Shown here: one piece after another, positions 7,940 to 13,078 of the stretch
Layout of the letters: each line of letters begins with the position of its first letter
How positions within the stretch are numbered: position 1 is the stretch's first letter
NCBI GenBank assembly: GCA_025362615.1
Contig: JANYFQ010000057.1
Coordinates: 1 to 16,954, forward strand
Direction: 5' to 3'
DNA from: Hymenobacter sp.
GTDB taxonomy: Bacteria > Bacteroidota > Bacteroidia > Cytophagales > Hymenobacteraceae
Length of the DNA stretch: 16,954 bases
Program-made: the position numbers and the translations under genes
Notes under the pieces: generated by a model
The model's database searches: none
Seen by the model: only the letters and a program-made list of their open reading frames with translations
Told to the model about the DNA's origin: nothing

Positions 7940-8185
7940 TTAAAAGCGAAAGGATTGGGTCAGGCCCCAGGCCAGGCCCAGGGCGGTGGCCAGCACGGCG
8001 GCCATAGCGGCCAGCATCCGCCCGAAGGCGGCTTCGGCCCCGCGCCGGGCGGCGGCCTCGGTTTCGGGGCTGAGCTGGTGCCAGCGGCGCAGGTACTGGG
8101 CCTGGGCCGCGCGGCGGGCGGCGGTGGCCACCAGGTCGGCGGCGCGGCAGCGCCCGCCGAAGGGCGGGAGTTTGGCGCTAGTCAA
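7940..8185 (-). CDS. Small predicted membrane protein (TTG start)
   Basis: 81 residues, not recognised. The first 50 residues are basic and Ala/Arg-rich. Residues about 56-75 form one hydrophobic segment (MLAAMAAVLATALGLAWGL) followed by a short charged end, consistent with a C-terminal tail anchor. The TTG start at 8185 overlaps the upstream stop by eight bases (TTGACTAG) and has AAGGAGGG in front, the same arrangement as at neighbouring junctions, which supports it despite the rare start codon. Function unknown. Confidence 0.6.
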   Translation of the reverse strand: MTSAKLPPFGGRCRAADLVATAARRAAQAQYLRRWHQLSPETEAAARRGAEAAFGRMLAAMAAVLATALGLAWGLTQSFRF

Positions 8186-8537
8186 GGGCCGTCCCTCCTT
8201 CCTGGCGGTACATTTTCGCCATCTTCTCGCGCCACTCCTCCGTCACGTCGGCCGGGTTCAGGTGGGCCAGGTACAGCAGGATGCCGCGCAGCCCGCCCTG
8301 GGCCTCGGCTTTCTGGATGAACTGGGCCGTCAGTGCTTCGGTCAGTTCGGTTTGGGTCGTTTCGGTGAGCCGCTCGGCGATGGCCTCCATCATGGCCAGT
8401 TCCTTCTTGCGCTTGGGGCTGAGGGCGTCCACGTTCGTCACGCCGTCCCACTTGGGGTAGCAGCTGCGCCGGTAGCCCGCCTCGCGCTTGGCGCAGGCCA
8501 CGAGTTCGGCGGTGCTGAAAGATTGGTCGTTAAGCAC
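8178..8537 (-). CDS. Unknown helical early phage protein
   Basis: 119 residues, not recognised. It is charged and mostly helical, with no membrane segment or catalytic motif I can name. The GTG start at 8537 overlaps the upstream stop by eight bases (GTGCTTAA) and is preceded by AAGGAGGT five bases away. Its C-terminal RQEGG codons contain the AAGGAGGG of the next gene. It is the second gene downstream of the intrinsic terminator at 8825-8861. Confidence 0.7.
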   Translation of the reverse strand: MLNDQSFSTAELVACAKREAGYRRSCYPKWDGVTNVDALSPKRKKELAMMEAIAERLTETTQTELTEALTAQFIQKAEAQGGLRGILLYLAHLNPADVTEEWREKMAKMYRQEGGTALD

Positions 8538-8802
8538 CGCGCACCTCCTTCCTGAGCTTGCTCACCGTGCCTTTCAGGGCCGTGAGTTGGCGGGCGTTTT
8601 CTTTCTGGACCCCTTCCTGCCGGCGCAGGCGGGCATCCACCTCCTGCACCAGTTTCAGGGCCGCCTCGCTGGCCGCCGCCTGCCGTTCGCTGGCGGTGGC
8701 CAGCCGTTGCAGGCAGCCCAGCATCAGTTCTTCGTTTTTGGGCGGCCGGCTGGCGGGGTTTGGTGCCCAGTTCTGGCGGCTCGCCTCTTCAAAATTTTTC
8801 AT
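8530..8802 (-). CDS. Small coiled-coil phage protein
   Basis: 90 residues, not recognised. Residues about 28-85 form one long charged helix with regular Leu/Val/Ala spacing, suggesting a coiled coil; the first 25 residues are Pro/Asn-rich and probably flexible. The ATG at 8802 is the only start between the terminator hairpin and the coding region; a longer frame runs through the hairpin into other genes and is rejected. No Shine-Dalgarno is present, but the leader is A-rich. Its end, RKEVRGA, encodes the AAGGAGGT used by the next gene. It is the first gene after the terminator, so its expression requires read-through or an unseen promoter. Confidence 0.7.
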   Translation of the reverse strand: MKNFEEASRQNWAPNPASRPPKNEELMLGCLQRLATASERQAAASEAALKLVQEVDARLRRQEGVQKENARQLTALKGTVSKLRKEVRGA

Positions 8803-8824
8803 TACTTTTGGGTTGTGTAAGGTT

Positions 8825-8861
8825 AAAAAATCGGCCCGCCCCCGTCGCATGGGGGCGGGCC
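8825..8861 (-). terminator. Strong intrinsic terminator inside the early operon
   Basis: GGCCCGCCCCC at 8833-8843 pairs perfectly with GGGGGCGGGCC at 8851-8861 across a 7-nt loop. Reading leftward, the 11-bp GC stem is followed after two bases by six T (8830-8825). This is a classical rho-independent terminator for the leftward transcript, ten bases beyond the stop of the 74-residue gene. On the plus strand the T-run is poor, so it is probably one-directional. Confidence 0.85.
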
Positions 8862-8870
8862 TGTTGGTTT

Positions 8871-9095
8871 TCAGGCGGCGGGCGGCAGCGCGTCGCGCAG
8901 CCAGCAGCACTCGTCGTTGGGTTCGTAGCGTTGGCCCCACCCGGCCCGCAGCACCGCGCCCCAAAAGCCTTTGGCGGTGGCCTTGCTGCCGGCGCGGCGC
9001 AGGCGGCGCTCGGTGGCGGCGGTGTTGTACCAGGTGTCGGGCTCGAAGTGGCGGCGCACGAAGGCCGCGAACTGGGCGGGGCTGAGGGCGGGCAC
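8871..9095 (-). CDS. Small basic phage protein, unknown function
   Basis: 74 residues, not recognised. It is rich in Arg and Trp, with a mostly helical N-terminal half and a CC pair near the end (NDECCWLRD). The GTG start at 9095 lies three bases after the stop of the upstream 62-residue gene; no Shine-Dalgarno is seen. It is the last gene before the intrinsic terminator. A small nucleic-acid-binding or host-interacting protein is possible but unproven. Confidence 0.6.
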   Translation of the reverse strand: MPALSPAQFAAFVRRHFEPDTWYNTAATERRLRRAGSKATAKGFWGAVLRAGWGQRYEPNDECCWLRDALPPAA

Positions 9096-9098
9096 GGG

Positions 9099-9287
9099 CT
9101 AGTCGTTGTCGTAGCTTGTTCCCACCACCCGGTAGCTTTCCGAGCACATGGCCAGGTAGTTCAAATCGAGCTTGCGGCGAACCGCCGCCCTCACCGCGTC
9201 CATGCTGGCCTCGGCGGGCACCCGCACCGTGGTGGTGCCGCTGCCCGGCCCGTACTGCCATTTGACAGTGTGCGTCACGTATTCCAT
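9099..9287 (-). CDS. Small phage protein following the SSB gene
   Basis: 62 residues, not recognised. The pattern of beta-like N-terminal segments (YVTHTVKWQYG, TTTVRVP) followed by a helix and a further strand suggests a compact alpha/beta fold. The ATG at 9287 begins two bases after the SSB stop, so cotranscription is almost certain. No membrane segment or catalytic motif is visible. Confidence 0.6.
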   Translation of the reverse strand: MEYVTHTVKWQYGPGSGTTTVRVPAEASMDAVRAAVRRKLDLNYLAMCSESYRVVGTSYDND

Positions 9288-9289
9288 CG

Positions 9290-9958
9290 TTAGAAAGGCA
9301 GGTCGTCATCGTCGCCGGGGGCCGGCTCGTCGTCGCCGGCGGCCACCAGGGCCGGGGCAGGCTTGGCCACCGCCGCCTTCGGGGCGGTGGGCTTGGGGGC
9401 CGGGGCCGCCGTTTTCGGTGCGGGTGCCGGGGCGGCGTCGGGGGCCGCCTCGAAGGGGTTGCCGCCGTCGAGCAGCGCCCGCAGGTTGATGGGCGTTTCC
9501 CGCGCCACGGCCATTATGGCCGGGTCGATGGGCGTGGGCGGGTTGGCCACCACGCTGTACTCGGTGCTCAGGCCGCTGCCCTTGCGGGTGATGCTCAGGT
9601 CGTACTTGCTCGGGGCGCCCCACTTGGCGTTGCGGCTCAGGTCCTGGATGGCGGCTTTGATGCCCACCTGCGTCACCTGCCAGATTTCAATTTTTTGGCT
9701 GTGGTAGTTGTACACCACCATGGCCCAGAACTCCTTCACGCGCTCATCGCCGCCGTTGGGGGCCACCGTGCGCATATCCGCCGGGTTCTTGCCGGGGTTC
9801 TCGGCGCAGCGCACCGGCTTGTTGTCGTTGTTCCAGTACTCGAAGCCGATGACGGGCTGCTTCGAGAGCACGCGCAGCAGGTTTTTGCCGGCTTGCAGCT
9901 TGGTGTAGTCGCCGCCGCTGCCACTGGACACGACGTAGGTTTCAGGGAGAAAAGACAT
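9290..9958 (-). CDS. Phage single-stranded DNA-binding protein with acidic tip
   Basis: 222 residues. The N-terminal 130 residues resemble phage gp32-like SSBs: the pattern KLQAGKNLLRVLSKQPVIGFEYW, then NKPVR, then an aromatic strand region KEFWAMVVYNY with KIEIWQVTQ. A low-complexity Ala/Pro linker occupies about 160-210, and the protein ends in DDDDLPF, the classic acidic tip of bacterial SSBs that recruits repair and replication partners. It coats ssDNA during phage replication. The ATG at 9958 has no Shine-Dalgarno. Just upstream lie a gene-free stretch and a G-rich element on the plus strand. Its place early in the operon and before the terminator suggests higher expression than the later replication genes. 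Confidence 0.8.
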   Translation of the reverse strand: MSFLPETYVVSSGSGGDYTKLQAGKNLLRVLSKQPVIGFEYWNNDNKPVRCAENPGKNPADMRTVAPNGGDERVKEFWAMVVYNYHSQKIEIWQVTQVGIKAAIQDLSRNAKWGAPSKYDLSITRKGSGLSTEYSVVANPPTPIDPAIMAVARETPINLRALLDGGNPFEAAPDAAPAPAPKTAAPAPKPTAPKAAVAKPAPALVAAGDDEPAPGDDDDLPF

Positions 9959-10069
9959 GGGTTGTAGACTTTTGGGGGTTGGTTGGGATGGACTTGGCCG
10001 GGGCGAGGGGCCGGAAACGCCGGGGCGGGCAACGGGCAGGGGCTAGGGCGGCATGGGGCGGCGGGGCGG
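9959..10069. other. Gene-free G/C-skewed leader before the SSB gene
   Basis: This stretch of 111 bases lies between the small membrane ORF and the SSB start. Its plus strand is strongly G-rich, so the leftward mRNA leader is C-rich. I see no good promoter match and no convincing reading frame. It may be an untranslated leader for SSB. Confidence 0.5.
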
Positions 10070-10083
10070 TTAGGGGTGAGGGG
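10055..10083 (+). other. Putative G-quadruplex motif upstream of the SSB gene
   Basis: Four runs of four G on the plus strand (10055-10058, 10063-10066, 10073-10076, 10080-10083) are separated by loops of 4, 6 and 3 bases. That satisfies the standard four-tract G4 rule. Further G-runs follow toward 10000. The plus strand is the template for the leftward early transcript. GC-rich genomes produce such motifs by chance, so a role is speculative. Confidence 0.4.
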
Positions 10084-10171
10084 AAAAGCGAAGCCAGCCC
10101 CGCAGGGCGGCTTCGAGCAGCAAGGCCAGCAGGGCCAGGCCGAAGAGGCGGGCCAGCAGGCGCTTACCCAC
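10070..10171 (-). CDS. Possible 33-residue membrane peptide (GTG start)
   Basis: A very short frame below usual ORF thresholds. It encodes a basic start (VGKRLLARLF), one continuous Leu/Ala-rich hydrophobic stretch of about 15 residues, and a basic C-terminus, which fits a single transmembrane peptide. The GTG overlaps the upstream stop by eight bases (GTGGGTAA), the same geometry as other junctions in this operon, but no Shine-Dalgarno is present here. It could be chance coding in GC-rich DNA. Confidence 0.35.
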   Translation of the reverse strand: MGKRLLARLFGLALLALLLEAALRGWLRFSPHP

Positions 10172-10457
10172 GGCCCAGGCGGCGGGCCAGCTTGTAGTCG
10201 ATGCAGCTCCGGCGGCTGTACAGGGCGCGGGTGCCTTCCTTGCGCCAGGCCAGCAGGGTGCCGGGCCGCTGGCGCTCGGCGATGAGCGTGGTGCGGCTGC
10301 CGATGCCGGTGAGCCGCAGGGCCTGGGCCGTGGGCAGGTCGTCGTCCACGGCCTCGATGTAGGCCGTCAGGCGGGCCTCGAGCGGCGCCACGGCCTGCCG
10401 GATGAGCGGGGCCACGGCTTCCTGGACGGCGGCCGTGAAGAGGTCGGCGGGCGTCAC
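10164..10457 (-). CDS. HTH_17 / excisionase-like DNA-binding protein
   Basis: 97 residues. The first 38 residues form a helix with alternating Ala/Leu/Val, perhaps for dimerisation. Residues about 40-92 match the layout of MerR/excisionase-type helix-turn-helix proteins: LPTAQALRLTGIGSRTTLIAERQRPGTLLAWRK, then ALYSRRSCIDYKLARR. Such proteins set integrase direction (Xis) or act as early regulators. The GTG start forms a GTGA overlap with the stop of the preceding HTH gene, and the longer frame upstream is rejected for that reason. Excisionase is plausible because an integrase is present, but the position in the early operon also fits a regulator. Confidence 0.65.
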   Translation of the reverse strand: MTPADLFTAAVQEAVAPLIRQAVAPLEARLTAYIEAVDDDLPTAQALRLTGIGSRTTLIAERQRPGTLLAWRKEGTRALYSRRSCIDYKLARRLGRG

Positions 10458-10687
10458 GGCGTTGGGGCGTTGAGCGTGTTGATGACCTGCACCGCGTCGA
10501 GGATGCCCAGCTCGCGCAGCATCTGGCCCGCCCGCACCACGGCCGGATGGCCGGGCTGCTGGGCCGTGAGGGCTTCGGAAACCGCCTGCTTGCTTAGGCC
10601 CAGCACCTCGGCAATTTCTTTTTGGGCACCGTGCGGCAGCAGGTCTTTCAGCTTTTTGGGAATGGGGGGAGCGACTTCGCTTGACAT
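10454..10687 (-). CDS. Small Cro-like HTH regulator, first gene of the leftward operon
   Basis: 77 residues. Residues 21-41 (AQKEIAEVLGLSKQAVSEALT) form a clear helix-turn-helix, followed by a helical C-terminal part. Its place as the first gene after the leftward promoter and opposite the S24 repressor is the Cro position in lambdoid-like switches. The ATG at 10687 was chosen because the predicted transcription start near 10736 would exclude the upstream codons of the longer frame. It ends in a GTGA overlap with the next HTH gene. Probable DNA targets are the palindromes or the CGTACTT repeats in the control region (inference). Confidence 0.7.
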   Translation of the reverse strand: MSSEVAPPIPKKLKDLLPHGAQKEIAEVLGLSKQAVSEALTAQQPGHPAVVRAGQMLRELGILDAVQVINTLNAPTP

Positions 10688-10710
10688 TGCCGGATTTTGG
10701 TTTACTTTTG
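10681..10710 (+). promoter_or_regulatory. Candidate rightward Bacteroidota promoter
   Basis: TTG at 10681-10683 is followed after 19 bases by TACTTTTG at 10703-10710, matching the Bacteroidota -33/-7 pattern TAnnTTTG. A transcript starting near 10716 would run rightward through the operators into the repressor gene, and would face the leftward promoter. It overlaps the start of the Cro-like gene. It rests on motif matching alone. Confidence 0.35.
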
Positions 10711-10741
10711 GCGTACTTAACCGTACTTTGATTGACTTTGA

Positions 10742-10773
10742 CAAAGGTAGTCAATTGACAAGTTAAAAGTCAA
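10742..10773 (-). promoter_or_regulatory. Leftward early promoter (Bacteroidota type)
   Basis: Read on the minus strand, TTG (10773-10771) is followed after 21 bases by TACCTTTG (10749-10742), a perfect match to the Bacteroidota -7 consensus TAnnTTTG with an appropriate -33. Transcription would begin near 10736, about 49 bases before the Cro-like start codon. The operator palindrome at 10750-10759 fills part of the spacer and abuts the -7, so bound repressor should block it. Confidence 0.7.
10750..10759. promoter_or_regulatory. Operator O1, perfect palindrome GTCAATTGAC
   Basis: Perfect 10-bp palindrome located between the -33 and -7 elements of the leftward promoter and directly next to the TA of the -7. 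An identical sequence occurs at 10798-10807 and again inside the repressor gene. Most likely the binding site of the S24-type repressor (inference). Confidence 0.7.
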
Positions 10774-10778
10774 GCGAC
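10769..10778. promoter_or_regulatory. Degenerate operator-like site GTCAAGCGAC
   Basis: Matches the operator palindrome at 8 of 10 positions, keeping both outer half-sites (GTCAA and GAC). It overlaps the -33 element of the leftward promoter and lies 19 bp from O1 centre to centre. It may be a weaker co-operative site. Confidence 0.4.
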
Positions 10779-10797
10779 TTCAATCAAAAAACCAAAA

Positions 10798-10807
10798 GTC
10801 AATTGAC
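10798..10807. promoter_or_regulatory. Operator O2, perfect palindrome GTCAATTGAC
   Basis: Second exact copy, 48 bp centre to centre from O1 and about 35 bases before the repressor start codon. A -7-like TAATTTTC follows at 10819-10826, so this site may control a repressor promoter, although I found no good -33 for it. Confidence 0.7.
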
Positions 10808-10841
10808 AATCAAGCGAATAATTTTCGCTGCCCGCCTGTCC

Positions 10842-11540
10842 ATGTCCCCCTCAACCCCCCTCGCCATGCTTATCCGGCAACTCCGCACCCAGGAACGACT
10901 CACCCAGGAAGCCTTTGGCCGGCGCATCGGCGTGGGCAAGGCCACCGTTTCGGCCTACGAGGCGGGCAAAATCAACCCGTCCGACGCCACGCTCGAAAAG
11001 CTGGCGCGGGAGTTCGGCTTGTCAATTGACACGCTGCGCGACGAACTGAGCGGGCAGGCCCAGCCCGGCACCGAATTTCTGGTGTCGCCGCCCCCGCCCC
11101 GCCCGGTGGCCGTGCGGGCGTACCGCCGCCTGCCGCTGGCGGCCCGCGCCACGTTCGCCGAGTCCTTTGCCAACGACCACGACTTCACGTTCTATGAAAC
11201 GGCCGACGTGGTCGCTGCCCCCAACGACCCGCCGCCCCCCACGGGCCTGGTCGTGCCCATCAACGGCGACTCGATGGAGCCGCAGCTACGCGCCGGGATG
11301 GAAGTGCTGGTCGAGGAAGTGCCAGCCGTGGACGGCTGGCGGCTGGCCCGCCCCGGCGTGTACGTCGTGGTGTACCGCAACCACCTCGTCATAAAGCGCA
11401 TCAAGGAAAACACGCTGGCCCAAACCGGAGACGTGTGGCTGCACTCCGACAACCCCGACGGCGGGCGTGAGCTGGTGCAGATGGACGACCTGCGCGGGAT
11501 GTGGCGCGTAGTCCGCATCGTGAGCGCCCCGGTACACTAA
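10842..11540 (+). CDS. Phage repressor: XRE helix-turn-helix plus S24 (LexA-like) peptidase domain
   Basis: 232 residues. The N-terminal XRE domain (about 8-62) contains LTQEAFGRRIGVGKATVSAYEAGK, a clear helix-turn-helix. The C-terminal S24 domain has GDSMEP with catalytic S144 and VIKRI with K185, the Ser/Lys dyad of LexA/CI proteins. It probably binds GTCAATTGAC and holds the early operon silent in the lysogen; the dyad suggests release under DNA damage by RecA-assisted self-cleavage, but I see no obvious Ala-Gly cleavage site in the Pro-rich linker, so non-cleaving S24 regulators remain possible. The ATG at 10842 was preferred over the TTG at 10803, which lies inside O2, and over the ATG at 10866. 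One operator copy lies inside this gene. Confidence 0.9.
   Translation: MSPSTPLAMLIRQLRTQERLTQEAFGRRIGVGKATVSAYEAGKINPSDATLEKLAREFGLSIDTLRDELSGQAQPGTEFLVSPPPPRPVAVRAYRRLPLAARATFAESFANDHDFTFYETADVVAAPNDPPPPTGLVVPINGDSMEPQLRAGMEVLVEEVPAVDGWRLARPGVYVVVYRNHLVIKRIKENTLAQTGDVWLHSDNPDGGRELVQMDDLRGMWRVVRIVSAPVH
11021..11030. promoter_or_regulatory. Intragenic operator O3, GTCAATTGAC inside the repressor gene
   Basis: Third exact copy of the 10-bp palindrome, 223 bp downstream of O2, encoding the Leu-Ser-Ile-Asp region of the repressor. It stands out as AT-rich sequence in a GC-rich gene. An auxiliary operator for DNA looping or autoregulation is the obvious inference. Confidence 0.5.
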
Positions 11541-11544
11541 TTTA

Positions 11545-11576
11545 TTTGTCCTGCTTTTTTTCTGACTATCCTTTTC
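11545..11576 (+). promoter_or_regulatory. Weak candidate promoter for the nuclease gene
   Basis: TTTG at 11545-11548 is followed after 18 bases by TATCCTTTTC from 11567. The -33 and spacing fit the Bacteroidota pattern but the -7 is imperfect. It lies in the 50-bp T-rich gap between repressor and nuclease genes. If real, it would let the lysogeny cargo be expressed independently. Confidence 0.3.
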
Positions 11577-11590
11577 CCAACCGCCCCCAA

Positions 11591-12670
11591 ATGGATTTCG
11601 CTGACCAACTCAAAGCCCTGGGCGACAAAGTGTCGCGCCTCAAAGACAACGTCCTTACCGAGGAGGCTACGAAGAGCGCCTTCGTGCTGCCCTTCCTCAA
11701 CGCCCTCGGCTACGATGTTTTCAACCCCTTCGAGGTCATTCCCGAATTTGTAGCCGACCTGGGCATCAAAAAAGGCGAGAAGGTGGACTACTGCATCCAG
11801 AAGGACGGGCAGCCCATCCTCATCATCGAGTGCAAGCACTGGCGCGAAACGCTCGACGTACACAACTCGCAACTGCACCGCTACTTCCACGTCACAGCCA
11901 CTCGCTTCGGCATTCTCACCAACGGCGTGGTGTACCGCTTTTACACCGACCTGGTGGAGGCCAATAAGATGGACGACAAACCCTTTTGGGAGTTGAACAT
12001 CACCGACCTCAGCGACTGGGCCGTGGGGGAGCTGAAGAAATTCCACAAGTCGGCTTTCGACGTAGACCAGATTCTGAGTTCGGCCGCCGAACTCAAGTAC
12101 ACCCGCGAAGTGAAGCGCCTGCTGGCGGCCGAGCTGCGCGAACCCTCGGCCGATTTCGTCCGTCACTTCGCCCGGCAGGTGCTCACCACCAAGCTCACCG
12201 AGAAAGTGTTGGAACAATTTGGGGCTATTGTCCGCAAATCGGCCGCGCAGTGGCAGAGCGACCTCATCACCGACCGCCTGAAATCGGCCCTGGCCAAGGA
12301 AGAAGTGGTGCAGGAAAAAACCGAGGAACTGGTGGCTTCGCCAGCCGAGGCCGCCCCGGCCACCGAGTTCACCGACCTGGAGCGCGACGCTTACCTCATC
12401 GTCAAATCCATCCTGCGGCAAGCCGTGGACGTGGGGCGCATCGGCCACCGCGACACGGCGGGCTACCTCAACGTGTTGCTCGACGACAACCAGCGCCGCA
12501 TCGTGTGCCGCCTGTGGCTCAACGGGGCCAAGCAGTACATTTCGTTTTTCGACGACAACAAGAAAGACGTGAAGGCCGAGCTGCTCACCCTCGACGACAT
12601 TTACCAGCACAGCGCCCAACTCCTGCAAACCGTGGCTACCCTGGAGGCCCGCAAAAGCACGGGGGCATGA
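11591..12670 (+). CDS. Lone HsdR N-terminal-domain-like nuclease (type I restriction R-like)
   Basis: 359 residues, matching a widespread stand-alone family annotated as type I restriction enzyme HsdR N-terminal domain protein. The first 150 residues carry a PD-(D/E)XK nuclease core: D66 in KVDYCI, then E80-x-K82 in IIECKHW, preceded by a conserved EEATK helix and followed by RFGILTNGVVYRFYTD. A charged helical linker follows, then a C-terminal domain (about 260-350) with LLDDNQRRIVCRLWLN and YISFFDD. There is no helicase/translocase domain and no hsdM or hsdS nearby, so it is not a conventional restriction enzyme. The ATG at 11591 has no Shine-Dalgarno. Sitting between repressor and integrase, where lysogeny cargo often lies, it may be a defence or superinfection-exclusion gene (inference). 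Confidence 0.8.
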   Translation: MDFADQLKALGDKVSRLKDNVLTEEATKSAFVLPFLNALGYDVFNPFEVIPEFVADLGIKKGEKVDYCIQKDGQPILIIECKHWRETLDVHNSQLHRYFHVTATRFGILTNGVVYRFYTDLVEANKMDDKPFWELNITDLSDWAVGELKKFHKSAFDVDQILSSAAELKYTREVKRLLAAELREPSADFVRHFARQVLTTKLTEKVLEQFGAIVRKSAAQWQSDLITDRLKSALAKEEVVQEKTEELVASPAEAAPATEFTDLERDAYLIVKSILRQAVDVGRIGHRDTAGYLNVLLDDNQRRIVCRLWLNGAKQYISFFDDNKKDVKAELLTLDDIYQHSAQLLQTVATLEARKSTGA

Positions 12671-13074
12671 GCGGCGTGCTGGTGTTCGGACTTTGGTTGC
12701 TTGGGCAACCGGCCCCGCCCGCCCCGGCGGCCTTCCTCAATGCCACCGCCGCCCAACTGCGCACCCTGCCCGCCGGTGGGGCGGCCCCGGTGGGCGAGTT
12801 GCGCGGCGGCAGCGAGGTGCTGGTGGTGCAACGCCTGCCCAACGGATGGCACTACGTGGACGTGGCCGGCGTGCGCGGCTACCTCTATGGGCGCGACTTG
12901 GTAAGCACGCTCGATTCCGTGAGCGGCTTCGGCATTGACATGGCTCAGGTGCGGAATTACGTCCACTACCGGAGTTTGATGACGGCTTCACCACCTGCTG
13001 TTGCCATCACCCCCGCAGCTTGGGCCAAGCTGCGGCAACAAGCCAAGCTACGTCAGGCGCGACCCCGCCGCTAA
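12667..13074 (+). CDS. Secreted or membrane-anchored SH3-like (SH3b) protein
   Basis: 135 residues. Residues 1-21 are a signal-peptide-like hydrophobic stretch (MSGVLVFGLWLLGQPAPPAPA). Residues about 22-80 follow the bacterial SH3 pattern: AAFLNATAAQLRTLP, then LRGGSEVLVVQRLPNGWHYVDVAGVRGYLYGRDL. The C-terminal third is basic and ends in a run of Arg, probably unstructured. The ATG overlaps the nuclease stop by four bases (ATGA), so the two genes are translationally coupled. SH3b domains often bind cell wall or other proteins, so an envelope-located partner or a superinfection-exclusion factor is possible. No Shine-Dalgarno precedes it. Confidence 0.7.
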   Translation: MSGVLVFGLWLLGQPAPPAPAAFLNATAAQLRTLPAGGAAPVGELRGGSEVLVVQRLPNGWHYVDVAGVRGYLYGRDLVSTLDSVSGFGIDMAQVRNYVHYRSLMTASPPAVAITPAAWAKLRQQAKLRQARPRR

Positions 13075-13078
13075 CCCC

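Noticed and set aside
8803..8810. TACTTTTG on the plus strand as a promoter -7
   Set aside because: No TTG at 19-21 bases upstream and it would drive antisense transcription through the terminator with no gene to serve.
8530..9309. 259-residue minus-strand frame
   Set aside because: Its upper part overlaps the 62- and 74-residue genes and reads straight through the terminator hairpin. Only the portion from the ATG at 8802 makes sense.
10803..10841. Upstream TTG start for the repressor
   Set aside because: The TTG lies within operator O2 and the extra residues have no HTH-family match; the ATG at 10842 fits the usual N-terminus.
11591..12670. Complete type I restriction-modification system
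   Set aside because: Only an HsdR-N-like nuclease is present; no helicase motor, methylase or specificity gene is found in the window.
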